Shown: positions 7,801 to 16,914, counted from the stretch's first letter. The stretch: DNA of 64,000 nucleotides from Microbacterium hydrocarbonoxydans (GCF_904831005.1 NZ_LR882982.1:744001-808000), one strand, 5' to 3'. Numbers and translations: made by a program. The notes: generated from the sequence alone by a model not told the origin.

Positions 7801-8778
7801 ATGTCGATGGTGCAAGCGCCACTGCCGGTCACGAAGGCGGAGCCATCCTCCGCCTCCGTGGCCGGCGGCCGGCCGCAGAAGCGAGGCCTCTCGCTGATCA
7901 CGGCTCGTCCCTGGCTTCTTCTCGCGCCGGGCCTGGTCATCCTCGCGGTGCTCATGCTCTGGCCGCTCATCCAGGTGGTCATCTATTCGCTGCAGGACTA
8001 CGGTCTGCGAGAGATCAACACCGGTGAGAGCAACTGGATCGGCGTCGACAACTACGTCGAGGCGCTCACCGACCCGACGCTCTGGAGCGTCGTGCTGCCG
8101 AACACGGTCGGCTTCGCCGCCGTGGCGGTGTTCGTGACCGTGACGGTCGGCACGCTCGTCGCGCTGCTCCTCGCTCGACTCGGCACCGTGTGGCGCACCA
8201 TCGTCTCGAGCTGCATCATGGTCGCCTGGGCGATGCCCGCCGTCACCGGCACCTATGTCTGGACCTTCATCTTCGATGCCGACCGGGGCATCTTCAACAC
8301 GGTTCTGCGCGATCTCGGGCTGATGGACGATCCGGTGAACTGGTTCACGAACCAGTGGTCGTTCTACGCGATCGTGCTCCTGAACGTCGTGCACCACGGC
8401 TTCCCGTTCGTCGCGATCACTGTGCTCGCAGGTCTGCTCGGCGTCTCGAAGGAGATGCTCGAGGCCGCGGCTCTCGACGGCGCGAACGCGTGGACGCGTT
8501 TCTGGAAGATCATCTTCCCCACCCTCAAGCCCGTGTTCTCGGTCGTGATCATCCTGTCGACGATCTGGGACTTCAAGGTGTTCGCCCAGGTCTACCTCAT
8601 GCCCGGCGGTGGCGGCGGCAACCGATCGGTGCTCAACCTCGGCGTCTGGTCGTATGTCGAATCGTTCGGCCAGAACCGCTACGGCTTCGGTGCTGCGCTC
8701 GCCGTGCTGCTCACCCTCGTGCTGATCGGCATCACGATCGTGTACATCCGCTCCCTCATGAAGGAGGACGAGCTGTGA
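7801..8778 (+). CDS. Sugar ABC transporter permease (MalF type)
   Basis: First membrane subunit of the sugar importer, 325 residues. Hydrophobic segments at about 40-60, 100-125, 135-160, 185-205, 235-255 and 290-315; the cytoplasmic EAA loop that contacts the ATPase is visible (EAAALDGANAWTRFWKIIFPTL, near 220-241). Starts 14 bp after the binding-protein gene and overlaps the next permease by 4 bp, so it is co-transcribed. Confidence 0.94.
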   Translation: MSMVQAPLPVTKAEPSSASVAGGRPQKRGLSLITARPWLLLAPGLVILAVLMLWPLIQVVIYSLQDYGLREINTGESNWIGVDNYVEALTDPTLWSVVLPNTVGFAAVAVFVTVTVGTLVALLLARLGTVWRTIVSSCIMVAWAMPAVTGTYVWTFIFDADRGIFNTVLRDLGLMDDPVNWFTNQWSFYAIVLLNVVHHGFPFVAITVLAGLLGVSKEMLEAAALDGANAWTRFWKIIFPTLKPVFSVVIILSTIWDFKVFAQVYLMPGGGGGNRSVLNLGVWSYVESFGQNRYGFGAALAVLLTLVLIGITIVYIRSLMKEDEL

Positions 8779-9608
8779 ATCCCCGCCCGTCTGTCATGTC
8801 GCGCGTCGGCACCGGCGTCGCGATCGCCGCGGTCCTCCTCTTCACGCTGTTCCCCGTGTACTGGATGGTCTCCAGCGCGTTCGATGCCAAGGCCTCGAGC
8901 GGCGGGCAGTCGCTGCTGCCTCAGGAGTTCACGTTCGACAACTTCGCCTTCGTCCTCACCGACGGCGGTTTCGGCACGTATCTGCGCAATTCGGCGATCG
9001 TCGCCCTGGTGACGGTGCTCGTCAGCGCCCTGGTGTGCCTGCTCGCGGCCGTCGCGGTCGCGCGCTTCCGCTTCAGGTTCCGCACCACGATCCTCATGAT
9101 GATCCTGATCGTCCAGATGGTGCCGCTCGAAGCTCTCGTCATCCCGCTCTTCCTGCAGGTCAAGAGCCTCGGACTGCTCAACAGCATCCTCGGCCTCATG
9201 GTCGTCTACGTCGCTCTGTCGCTCGCCTTCGGCATCTGGATGCTGCGCGGATTCGTCGCGGCCGTCCCTGTGGAGCTCGAAGAGGCCGCCTACATCGACG
9301 GCGCCAGCTGGTGGCGCATGTTCCGTTCGGTCCTGCTGCCGCTCGTGATGCCGGGACTCGTCGCCACGAGCATCTTCAGCTTCATCACGGCGTGGAACGA
9401 GTTCATCTTCGCGATGACCATCCTCGGCAGCGCGACCGATCAGTACACGGTGTCGATCGGCCTGAAGTCGTTCTTCGGCCTGCACTCCAACGATTGGGGC
9501 AGCATCATGGCGGCCTCGACGATCATCACCATCCCGGTGATGGTGTTCTTCGTCATCGTGCAGCGTCGACTGTCGGCCGGAATGGTCGCAGGAGCAGTGA
9601 AGGGATGA
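8775..9608 (+). CDS. Sugar ABC transporter permease (MalG type)
   Basis: Second membrane subunit, 277 residues. The GTG at 8775 overlaps the previous stop (GTGA) and is preceded by AAGGAGGA at 8-nt distance, which decides the start over an ATG at 8796. Six hydrophobic segments (about 14-32, 70-98, 105-130, 140-160, 185-210, 245-268) and the EAA loop EEAAYIDGASWWRMFRSVLLPL near 172-193 are present. It ends in a 4-bp ATGA overlap with the GH3 gene, tying transport and hydrolase together. Confidence 0.94.
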   Translation: MNPRPSVMSRVGTGVAIAAVLLFTLFPVYWMVSSAFDAKASSGGQSLLPQEFTFDNFAFVLTDGGFGTYLRNSAIVALVTVLVSALVCLLAAVAVARFRFRFRTTILMMILIVQMVPLEALVIPLFLQVKSLGLLNSILGLMVVYVALSLAFGIWMLRGFVAAVPVELEEAAYIDGASWWRMFRSVLLPLVMPGLVATSIFSFITAWNEFIFAMTILGSATDQYTVSIGLKSFFGLHSNDWGSIMAASTIITIPVMVFFVIVQRRLSAGMVAGAVKG

Positions 9609-11131
9609 CCGACGATCTCGAGCGGCTCGCGCACGGCGTGCTCTGGCCGGGGTTCTACGGCACCGAGGCGCCGGCGTGGCTTCTCGACGCGCTTCACAAC
9701 GGGCTCGCGGGGGTCGTGTACTTCGGTCAGAACGTGGGCGACGGGCTTCCGGCGCTGAGCGCGCAGATCCTGGCCGCGAATCCTTCCGCTCTGATCGGCA
9801 TCGACGAAGAGGGCGGCAGCGTGACGCGTCTCGAGTCGGGCACGGGGTCGACCCTTCCGGGGGCCGCCCAGCTGGGTCTCGTGGACGATCTGTCGGCCAC
9901 CGAGGCCGTGGGCGTCGAGCTCGCGCATCGCGTACGCGCGATGGGAGGCAACGTCGTGCTCGGTCCGGTCGCCGACGTCAACACCGATGCGCGCAACCCG
10001 GTGATCGGAGTGCGGTCCTTCGGCAGCGATGAGCACCTGGTCTCGCGGCACGTGGTCGCCGAGATGACGGGGATGCAGCGCTCGGGCGTCGCAGCCTGTG
10101 TGAAGCATTTCCCGGGTCATGGCGACACACATGTGGACTCGCATCACGCGCTGCCCGAGATAACCCTCGACACCGAGGAGTTCGAGCGTGTGCACCTCGA
10201 GCCCTTCCGCGCGGCGGTCGCGGCGGGGGTCGACACGATCATGACGGCGCACATCGTCGTCCCCGACTGGGGGTCGGAGCCGGCCACGCTGAATCCGCGG
10301 ATCCTCGGCATGCTCAGGGAATGGGGCTTCGAGGGGGTCATCGTCACCGATGCCCTCGACATGGCAGCGATCCGAGAGACCGTGGGCATCGGCGCAGGGG
10401 CGGCCAGAGCGCTCGCCGCCGGCGCAGACCTGCTCTGCATCGGGAACCCGACGAACCCCGGGCGAGAGACGCATCCCGATCAGGACCTGCGGGACTTCAT
10501 CGCCGCACGCGACGGGATCGTCGATGCGCTTCGTGACGGCTCACTCTCGCGCGCCCGGGTCGAGGAGGCTGCGCGGCGGGTCGCAGATCTGTCGCAGACA
10601 CTGCGCGCGAGGGCGGAGGACTCCGGCGACGCAGCGGCGCCGGATGCCGCGTACTCGGCGCACGAGGTCGTGCGCCGAGCCGTACGGGGCGCCCAGGGGG
10701 CTGCCTCGGCGCTCGCCGTGCTCGACGCTCGGCGCCGAGCCTCTCTCGCCGTCGACAGCGCCGCCGCGTATGTCGCTGAAGCCCTCGCGGGGGATGGTCT
10801 CGTCTCCCGACTCGATGTCTCACGGGCTCCGCTGGCCGAGCAGGATTCCGTGCTCGACGAGGTGATCGCCGCCGACGGTGTGACGGTCGTGCTCGTCGAT
10901 CGGCCCGGTGCAGACGACGCGCAGCGCGCGGTGATCGAGCGTGTGGCCGAGCGGGATCCCGATGCGGTGGTCGTCAACGTCGGACTCCCGCCGCAGCGCC
11001 CGCTCTCTCTTCCGGTCGTCGAGGTGGCGGCGGCGAGCCGAATAGGCGCCGAGATCGCTCGAGAGCGGCTCAGGGGAGCATACCCCCGTGGCGCCGGTTC
11101 GTCACGGGGTGATGCCGCCACCGGCGTCTGA
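9605..11131 (+). CDS. GH3 beta-N-acetylhexosaminidase (NagZ-like)
   Basis: 508 residues. The first ~340 match NagZ-type family 3 glycoside hydrolases: K167-H168 and the His/Asp dyad in GHGDTHVDSH (H172, D174, H176 region), plus the catalytic nucleophile Asp249 in VTDALDMAAI. NagZ enzymes release N-acetylglucosamine from muropeptides or chito-oligosaccharides, some by phosphorolysis. The C-terminal ~165 residues form an extra domain, as in the two-domain Gram-positive members, against about 340 residues for the one-domain E. coli enzyme. No signal peptide, so cytoplasmic. Overlap with the permease gene means it probably acts on the imported sugar. Confidence 0.9.
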   Translation: MTDDLERLAHGVLWPGFYGTEAPAWLLDALHNGLAGVVYFGQNVGDGLPALSAQILAANPSALIGIDEEGGSVTRLESGTGSTLPGAAQLGLVDDLSATEAVGVELAHRVRAMGGNVVLGPVADVNTDARNPVIGVRSFGSDEHLVSRHVVAEMTGMQRSGVAACVKHFPGHGDTHVDSHHALPEITLDTEEFERVHLEPFRAAVAAGVDTIMTAHIVVPDWGSEPATLNPRILGMLREWGFEGVIVTDALDMAAIRETVGIGAGAARALAAGADLLCIGNPTNPGRETHPDQDLRDFIAARDGIVDALRDGSLSRARVEEAARRVADLSQTLRARAEDSGDAAAPDAAYSAHEVVRRAVRGAQGAASALAVLDARRRASLAVDSAAAYVAEALAGDGLVSRLDVSRAPLAEQDSVLDEVIAADGVTVVLVDRPGADDAQRAVIERVAERDPDAVVVNVGLPPQRPLSLPVVEVAAASRIGAEIARERLRGAYPRGAGSSRGDAATGV

Positions 11132-11133
11132 GG

Positions 11134-11139
11134 CAGGAT
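11134..11139 (+). promoter_or_regulatory. Possible -10 of a leaderless promoter for the RpiR gene
   Basis: CAGGAT ends 6 nt before the GTG at 11146; a weak hexamer, but the spacing matches the pattern seen elsewhere in the window. Confidence 0.3.
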
Positions 11140-11145
11140 GGCACC

Positions 11146-12018
11146 GTGGACGCTGATGTTCTTGCACTGGTACGCCGCGCCGTACCGCGCCTGAGCGCGG
11201 CGGAGGCGAAGGTCGCGGAGACCATCCTCGGCGACCCCACGCTGGTCGTGGACCTTGCGATCAACGACCTGGCTCGGGTCTGCAGCACATCCCTGTCGAC
11301 CGTCGCCCGTTTCGCGCAGTCCCTGGGCTTCAGCGGATATCGGGAGCTGCGGGTGGCCGTCGCTCGCACCGTCACGCTCGCCCAGGCGCAGCAGGCGCGC
11401 TTCGGACTCGACACCACCGCGATCAGCCCCGACGACGAGCCGGCGGCGATCGCCGCGAAGCTCGCCGCTCAAGAGATCGACGCGATCGAGAAGACCGCGC
11501 GAGGCCTCGACGCCTCTGCGCTCGATCGCGTGGCGCTCGCCCTGGTCGCAGCGCGCCACATCGATCTGTTCGGGCAGGCGGCCTCCTCTCTCACCGCGCA
11601 GGATCTGCAGCAGAAGCTCGCGCGCATCGGATGCTCGGTGGCGCATTCCGCCGATCCGCACCTCGCGGTGACCACCGCGTCGCTGCGCTCGTCGCAGGAC
11701 GTCGCCATCGGGTTCTCGCACGGAGGGGAGACGGCCGAGGTGATACGGGCGATCGAGGTGGCTCGTGACGCGGGAGCACTGTCCGTGGCGATCACGAGCG
11801 CGGGCGACTCGACTCTCGCGCTCGCGGCCGATGTCGCCCTGCTGACCCACGCGCACGAGTCGCCGTTCCGCATGGCGGCGATGTCGAGTCGCATCGCACA
11901 GCTCGCGCTCGTCGACATCCTGTTCGTGCGCGTCGTGCAGCACCGCGGCGAGCCCGTCTCCGTGCCTCTGCAGCTCACGCACGACGCTGCTGCTCCGCGC
12001 CGTCGACCGCCCCGCTGA
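11146..12018 (+). CDS. MurR/RpiR-family transcriptional regulator with SIS domain
   Basis: 290 residues. N-terminal HTH_6 domain (about 1-77: LSAAEAKVAETILGDPTLVVDLAINDLARVCSTSLSTVARFAQSLGFSGYRELR) and a C-terminal SIS sugar-phosphate-binding domain (about 120-260) with GFSHGGETAEVIRAIEVARDAGALSVAITSAGDSTLA. Members sense phosphosugars such as MurNAc-6-P, GlcNAc-6-P or pentose phosphates. It follows the GH3 gene by 14 bp and is the obvious candidate regulator for the sugar operon upstream. The C-terminus ends in a basic tail. Confidence 0.92.
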   Translation: MDADVLALVRRAVPRLSAAEAKVAETILGDPTLVVDLAINDLARVCSTSLSTVARFAQSLGFSGYRELRVAVARTVTLAQAQQARFGLDTTAISPDDEPAAIAAKLAAQEIDAIEKTARGLDASALDRVALALVAARHIDLFGQAASSLTAQDLQQKLARIGCSVAHSADPHLAVTTASLRSSQDVAIGFSHGGETAEVIRAIEVARDAGALSVAITSAGDSTLALAADVALLTHAHESPFRMAAMSSRIAQLALVDILFVRVVQHRGEPVSVPLQLTHDAAAPRRRPPR

Positions 12019-12061
12019 GCATCGGCCGCACATCGTCTCGGCCCGTCGGGGTGGCGCCGGT

Positions 12062-12982
12062 TCAGTCGATGTGATCGCGGGTGCTGGTGAGTGCTCGCGT
12101 GGCGATGCGATGCGCGCGCGCGAGGCTTCCCGTGAGCGACAGCCCGCTGAGGATCCCGGCGAGGAATCCTGCTGCGAACGCGTCTCCTGCACCGATCGTC
12201 TCGACCACGGGCACGTCGAGCGCAGAGCTCTCCGTCCGGTCCGATCCGTCGTAGGCGGTCGCTCCGCTCGCGCTGGTGACGACGAGGTACTGGGGTTCGG
12301 GAAGCAGGGCACGCACTCCGTCGGGGTCCGAGACGCCGAACACGGCGTCCGCATCGGAGGCGGTGCAGAACACCACGTCGGCGCGATGCGCGTATCCGGT
12401 GATCACATCGCGGCCCTGGTCTTCGCGGCCTCGCCACAGCACCGGACGCCAGTTGACGTCGAAGCTCACACGCCGCGCGCCGCGGGGGAGGGCGAAGACC
12501 GCATCCTGCGCCGCGTGCGCCGTTGCAGAGAGTGCCGGAGTGATGCCCGAGGTGTGCACGAGCGCCGCGGCGTCGATCCGCCGTGCGACCGTTTCGTCGG
12601 CGATCGTGGCAGGAGACATCGCGGCCGCCGCTGATCCGCTGCGGTAGTAGTGCATCCGAGCGTCGACGGCACCGTCGGCGAGCGGCGTCAGCTCCTTCAC
12701 GTAGATGCCGGTGGGGGCCTCAGGGTCTGTCTGGATCGCCGAGTCGTCGACACCGTGTCGGCGCAGCTCGGCTCGCAGGAATCGCCCGAATCCGTCGTCC
12801 CCGACTCGGGACACCACGGCCGCCGCAATGCCTGCGGACACCAGCGCGACAGCCGTGTTCCATTCGGCGCCCGCGAGCGAGCGGCGGAAGGTCCGGCTGT
12901 CCTCGAGCGGACCGGCGACCGTCGGTACGAGGGAGACCAGTCCCTCGCCGACGCACACGGCGAGAGGGGAGCTGTCGGGCAC
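12062..12982 (-). CDS. PfkB-family sugar kinase (2-keto-3-deoxygluconate kinase-like)
   Basis: 306 residues. ATP-dependent kinase with the PfkB fold: N-terminal AGAEWNTAVALVSAG (substrate motif), VSRVGDDGFGRFLRAELRRHGVD, and the C-terminal signature ETIGAGDAFAAGFLAG with the catalytic Asp. The order and length resemble KdgK-type kinases, but other hexose-acid or amino-sugar substrates are possible. The GTG at 12982 was chosen since TAGTGT stands 7 nt upstream (leaderless pattern); an ATG at 13018 and longer forms remain open but lack Shine-Dalgarno and homology. Convergent with the RpiR gene and divergent from the oligopeptide-binding gene. Confidence 0.85.
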   Translation of the reverse strand: MPDSSPLAVCVGEGLVSLVPTVAGPLEDSRTFRRSLAGAEWNTAVALVSAGIAAAVVSRVGDDGFGRFLRAELRRHGVDDSAIQTDPEAPTGIYVKELTPLADGAVDARMHYYRSGSAAAAMSPATIADETVARRIDAAALVHTSGITPALSATAHAAQDAVFALPRGARRVSFDVNWRPVLWRGREDQGRDVITGYAHRADVVFCTASDADAVFGVSDPDGVRALLPEPQYLVVTSASGATAYDGSDRTESSALDVPVVETIGAGDAFAAGFLAGILSGLSLTGSLARAHRIATRALTSTRDHID

Positions 12983-12989
12983 GATCTGG

Positions 12990-12995
12990 ACACTA
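12990..12995 (-). promoter_or_regulatory. -10 element of a leaderless promoter for the PfkB kinase
   Basis: TAGTGT on the minus strand ends 7 nt before the GTG at 12982. Confidence 0.45.
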
Positions 12996-13033
12996 CCGGA
13001 TCGCGTTCGGTGAAGCATCCGATACCGGAATGC

Positions 13034-13075
13034 AACATGGAGATGTTTCGTATACGGCCGACCACTGGGTAGTTT
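13034..13075 (+). promoter_or_regulatory. Operator-like palindrome and promoter of the peptide ABC operon
   Basis: AACAT-GGAG-ATGTT (13034-13047) is a perfect 5-bp-arm palindrome, followed by the 8-bp palindrome CGTATACG (13049-13056). A promoter TTCGTA (13047-13052) - 17 bp - TAGTTT (13070-13075) overlaps them. The site lies between divergent kinase and transporter genes and could serve both. Confidence 0.4.
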
Positions 13076-13147
13076 CGAGGAATCACCGTCCGGACCCGAA
13101 GGCGTCTCCGGATCGCGCACAGCAGCGCTCGACAGGAAGGTCACACA

Positions 13148-14821
13148 ATGCACCACACAGTCATGCGTCGGCGAGGTCTCCTCGCCGTATCCGGAGCGGC
13201 ACTCGCCGCGCTGGTCCTCTCCGGCTGCGTCGCCAGCGAGCGCGGCGACGACGGCGCCGAGGGGTCAGGCGATGTCGACGGCACGTTCGTGTTCGCCGCC
13301 TCCTCCGACCCGTCGAGCCTCGACCCGGCATTCGCGCAGGACGGCGAGAGCTTCCGCGTCTCGCGGCAGATCTTCGAGGGACTCGTGGGCACGGAGCCCG
13401 GAACGGCCGACCCGGCGCCGCTGCTCGCCGAGTCGTGGGAATCGTCGGAAGACGGCATGAGCCACACCTTCACGCTGAAGGAGGACGTCACCTTCCACGA
13501 CGGCACTCCGTTCAACGCCGAGGCCGTGTGCGCGAACTTCGACCGCTGGTACAACTGGACCGGCCTCGCGGCCTCAGAGGCCTTCGGCTACTACTACAAC
13601 AAGCTCTTCAAGGGCTACGCCGACAACCCGGCCGACGCCGTGTACAAGTCCTGCACGCCTGATGGGGACTACTCGGTCACGATCGACCTGAACAAGCCGT
13701 TCGCCGGCTTCGTCGCGTCGCTCTCGCTGCCGTCGTTCGGCATGCAGAGCCCGTCGGCCCTGTCGGAGTTCGGTGCAGACGACGTCAGCGGCTCGGCCGA
13801 GGCGCCCGTGCTCTCGGAGTACGCGATGGGGCACCCGGTCGGCACCGGGCCCTTCCAGTTCGACGAGTGGGCACCGGGCGAGCAGGTCTCGCTCAAGGCG
13901 TACGGAGACTACTGGGGCGAGGCGGGCCAGATCGACGAGATCATCTTCCGCACGATCGACGACCCCACCGCACGCCGCCAGGCGCTCGAGTCCGGTTCGA
14001 TCGACGGGTACGACCTCGTCGGCCCCGCCGACACCAAGGCTCTCGAGGACGACGGCTTCACGATGGTCTCGCGTCCTCCGTTCACCATCCTCTACCTCGC
14101 GTTCAACCAGGCGCTGCCTGAGCTGCAGGACCCGAAGGTCCGCGAGGCGCTGTCGTACGCCGTCGACAAGGACGCCCTGATCAGTCAGGTGCTCCCCGAG
14201 GGCACCGAGAAGGCGATCGAGTTCGTGCCCGACACCGTCAACGGCTACAACCCCGACGTGACGACGTACGACTACGACCCCGAGAAGGCCAAGTCGCTCC
14301 TCGCCGAGGCCGGCTACACCGAGGCCAACCCGCTGAAGCTCGACTTCAACTACCCGGTCAACGTGTCGCGTCCGTACATGCCGGACCCCGAGCAGATCTT
14401 CACCGTGCTCTCGTCGCAGCTCGCCGAGGTGGGCGTCGAGACGACTCCGGTGTCGGAGGAGTGGGTCGAGTACCTCGACCGCACCACGGGCACGCCCGAC
14501 CACGGAATCCACCTGCTCGGGTGGACCGGTGACTACAACGACACCGACAACTTCGTGGGCGTCTTCTTCGGCCAGCAGAGCTCTGAGTGGGGCTTCGACA
14601 ACCCGGAGCTGTTCCAGAAGCTGAACGAGGCCCGCGGCGTCTCCAACCTCGAGGACCAGACGGCCCTGTACGAGGAGATCAACGAGATGGTCGCGCAGTT
14701 CATCCCCGGTGTGCCCCTCGCGCACCCGGCGCCGACCCTGGCGTTCGACCCGCGTGTCGAGAGCTACCCCGCCAGCCCGGTGAACGACGAGGTCTTCACT
14801 GACATCGTCCTGACCGAGTAG
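13148..14821 (+). CDS. Oligopeptide ABC transporter substrate-binding lipoprotein (family 5)
   Basis: 557 residues, family 5 solute-binding protein (DppA/OppA type). Lipoprotein signal with twin arginine-rich n-region and lipobox LSGC near residue 27. Core features: FVFAASSDPSSLDPAFAQDGES, the family signature ESWESSEDGMSHTFTLKEDVTFHDGTPFNAEAV (about 95-127) and VREALSYAVDKDALISQVL. It binds di- or oligopeptides outside the membrane. AGGAAGG precedes the ATG at 13148. First gene of a four-gene importer operon. Between this gene and the permease lies a strong hairpin. Confidence 0.94.
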   Translation: MHHTVMRRRGLLAVSGAALAALVLSGCVASERGDDGAEGSGDVDGTFVFAASSDPSSLDPAFAQDGESFRVSRQIFEGLVGTEPGTADPAPLLAESWESSEDGMSHTFTLKEDVTFHDGTPFNAEAVCANFDRWYNWTGLAASEAFGYYYNKLFKGYADNPADAVYKSCTPDGDYSVTIDLNKPFAGFVASLSLPSFGMQSPSALSEFGADDVSGSAEAPVLSEYAMGHPVGTGPFQFDEWAPGEQVSLKAYGDYWGEAGQIDEIIFRTIDDPTARRQALESGSIDGYDLVGPADTKALEDDGFTMVSRPPFTILYLAFNQALPELQDPKVREALSYAVDKDALISQVLPEGTEKAIEFVPDTVNGYNPDVTTYDYDPEKAKSLLAEAGYTEANPLKLDFNYPVNVSRPYMPDPEQIFTVLSSQLAEVGVETTPVSEEWVEYLDRTTGTPDHGIHLLGWTGDYNDTDNFVGVFFGQQSSEWGFDNPELFQKLNEARGVSNLEDQTALYEEINEMVAQFIPGVPLAHPAPTLAFDPRVESYPASPVNDEVFTDIVLTE

Positions 14822-14842
14822 GTCCCGACCGCCTGAGATGCC

Positions 14843-14879
14843 TGCCGGGCCCTCGCGCACACAGCGCGGGGGCCCGGCA
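14843..14879 (+). terminator. Intercistronic hairpin between binding protein and permease
   Basis: Arms TGCCGGGCCC (14843-14852) and GGGCCCGGCA (14870-14879) pair perfectly, with an inner GCGC/GCGC pair and a 5-nt loop. No U-run. Such hairpins behind binding-protein genes usually stabilise the upstream message or cause partial termination, giving more binding protein than permease. Confidence 0.6.
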
Positions 14880-14909
14880 ACGGCCTCGCCTCTGATCAAC
14901 GGAGACCTC

Positions 14910-15914
14910 TTGCTGCGCACCATCGGCAGACGACTGCTGTTCCTCATTCCCACTCTGATCGGCCTCAGCATCCTGCTGTTCGCCTGGGTCAGGGCCCTGC
15001 CCGGCGGCCCTGCCGTCGCTCTTCTCGGTGAGAAGGCGACGCCGGAAGCCATCGCCAGGGTCAACGAGCTCTACGGCTTCAACAAGCCCCTCATCGAGCA
15101 GTACTTCATCTGGGTCGGACGCCTCCTTCAGGGAGACTTCGGCACATCGATCCAGACCAACCGCCCCGTCACCGAGGAGTTCTTCCGCCGCTTCCCGGCG
15201 ACCATCGAGCTGAGCGTCCTCGCGCTCATCTTCGCGGTCGGCATCGGCATCCCGCTCGGATACTGGGCGGCTCGCCGCCATGGCAAGTTCACCGACCACG
15301 CGTCGGTGGTCCTGAGCCTGATCGGCATCACCATCCCGGTGTTCTTCCTCGCCTTCATCCTGAAATACGTCTTCGCGGTGCAGCTGGGCTGGCTGCCCTC
15401 CGACGGGCGCCAGAATCCACGGATAGACGCCACGCATCCGACCGGCTTCTATGTGTGGGACGGGATCATCACGGGTGAGTTCGACGCCTCGTGGGACGCG
15501 CTCATGCACCTCGTGCTCCCCGCGCTCGCGCTCGGCACCATCCCGCTCGCGATCATCGTGCGCATCACCAGGGCCAGTGTGCTCGAGGTACAGAACGCCG
15601 ACTACGTGCGCACGGGCCGCGCCAAGGGCGTGGGCTCCTCGACGCTGCGCAGTCGCTTCATCCTGCGAAACGCGATGCTGCCCGTGATCACGACCATCGG
15701 TCTGCAGACCGGACTCCTGATCTCGGGCGCGGTGCTCACCGAGACCGTCTTCGCGTTCCCCGGCATCGGATCGTTTCTCGCGAGGGCGATCTTCACCCGG
15801 GACTTCCCGGTGCTGCAGGGATTCATCATCTTCATCGCGATCGCCTACGCGCTGATCAACCTGGCGGTCGACGTGTCGTACAGCTTCATCGACCCGAGAG
15901 TGCGGGTGCAGTGA
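14910..15914 (+). CDS. Oligopeptide ABC transporter permease (DppB/OppB type)
   Basis: 334 residues from the TTG at 14910. Typical DppB start (LLRTIGRRLLFLIPTLIGLSILLFAWVRALPGGPA), the PGGP segment, six hydrophobic segments and the EAA-type loop DYVRTGRAKGVGSSTLRSRFILRNAMLPVI (about 233-262). The TTG has GGAGA just upstream; an in-frame ATG at 14838 lacks a Shine-Dalgarno and would place the 14843-14879 hairpin inside the coding sequence, so it is rejected. Forms the channel with the next gene product. Confidence 0.9.
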   Translation: MLRTIGRRLLFLIPTLIGLSILLFAWVRALPGGPAVALLGEKATPEAIARVNELYGFNKPLIEQYFIWVGRLLQGDFGTSIQTNRPVTEEFFRRFPATIELSVLALIFAVGIGIPLGYWAARRHGKFTDHASVVLSLIGITIPVFFLAFILKYVFAVQLGWLPSDGRQNPRIDATHPTGFYVWDGIITGEFDASWDALMHLVLPALALGTIPLAIIVRITRASVLEVQNADYVRTGRAKGVGSSTLRSRFILRNAMLPVITTIGLQTGLLISGAVLTETVFAFPGIGSFLARAIFTRDFPVLQGFIIFIAIAYALINLAVDVSYSFIDPRVRVQ

Positions 15915-15948
15915 TGCCCCGCCTCATTCTCCGAAAGGGGGTGGCGTC

Positions 15949-16914
15949 ATGACCATCTCGCTCCCACCCGCACAGGGCCCATCGGCGGCGAGCGGCGAGG
16001 TCGTCGACACCGTCGCCGTCGGCCAGGCAGGCCTCAAAGAAGGACCCGGCGGGTTCTGGAAGGATGTCTTCCGTCGCCTGCGTCGCAACCCCACCGCCTG
16101 GATCGGCGCGGGCATCGTCCTGCTGTTCGTCCTGGTGTCGGTGCTCGCGCCCGTGATCGCGCCGTATCCCGAGACGGCCCTGCCCGGCGCGAAGTACATC
16201 ACGCCGACGCACATCCCCGGTCCCGGGGAGCTGGCGGAGTTCCCGCTCGGTCTCGACCGCTTCGGTGGAGACGTGCTCTCCAAGCTCATCTGGGGTGCAC
16301 AGGCGTCCCTGCTGATCGGCGTCATCTCGACCGCTCTCGGGCTCGTCGGAGGAATGATCCTCGGACTCCTCGCCGGCACCTTCGGCGGGTGGGTCGACAC
16401 GCTCATCATGCGGGTCGTCGACATCATCCTGTCGGTGCCGAACCTGCTGCTGGCGGTCTCGATCGCCGCGATCCTGGGTCAGACCCCGTTCGCGGTGATG
16501 ATCGCGATCGGCGCATCGCAGGTACCGATCTTCGCCCGCCTCCTGCGGGCGTCGATGCTGCAGCAGCGGTCGAGCGACTACGTGCTCTCGGCGCAGACGC
16601 TGGGTCTCGGTCGCGGGCAGATCACCATGTCGCACGTGCTGCCCAACGCGATCGGACCGGTCATCGTGCAGGGCACGCTGACGCTCGCCACGGCGGTCAT
16701 CGACGCGGCCGCGCTGTCGTTCCTCGGACTCGGCGGCGGTCGCCCCGAGACGGCCGAGTGGGGCCGGATGCTCACCTATGCTCAGGCGGAACTCGCCATC
16801 GCGCCGTGGCTGGCATTCCTGCCCGGTATCTGCATCGCGGTCACCGCGCTCGGCTTCACCCTGTTCGGTGAGGCCCTTCGCGAGGCCATGGACCCGAGGA
16901 CGAGAGCACGATGA
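15949..16914 (+). CDS. Oligopeptide ABC transporter permease (DppC/OppC type)
   Basis: 321 residues. N-terminal cytoplasmic segment then RLRRNPTAWIGAGIVLLFVLVSVLAPVIAPY, the characteristic DppC entry helix, periplasmic-type loop with PLGLDRFGGDVLSKLIWGAQASLLIGV, and the EAA loop SSDYVLSAQTLGLGRGQITMSHVLPNAI. AAAGGGGG precedes the ATG at 15949. Overlaps the ATPase gene by 4 bp. Confidence 0.94.
   Translation: MTISLPPAQGPSAASGEVVDTVAVGQAGLKEGPGGFWKDVFRRLRRNPTAWIGAGIVLLFVLVSVLAPVIAPYPETALPGAKYITPTHIPGPGELAEFPLGLDRFGGDVLSKLIWGAQASLLIGVISTALGLVGGMILGLLAGTFGGWVDTLIMRVVDIILSVPNLLLAVSIAAILGQTPFAVMIAIGASQVPIFARLLRASMLQQRSSDYVLSAQTLGLGRGQITMSHVLPNAIGPVIVQGTLTLATAVIDAAALSFLGLGGGRPETAEWGRMLTYAQAELAIAPWLAFLPGICIAVTALGFTLFGEALREAMDPRTRAR

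Noticed and set aside
14838..14909. ATG at 14838 as start of the DppB-type permease
   Set aside because: No Shine-Dalgarno, non-membrane extra residues, and it would include a perfect 10-bp hairpin; TTG 14910 has GGAGA in front.
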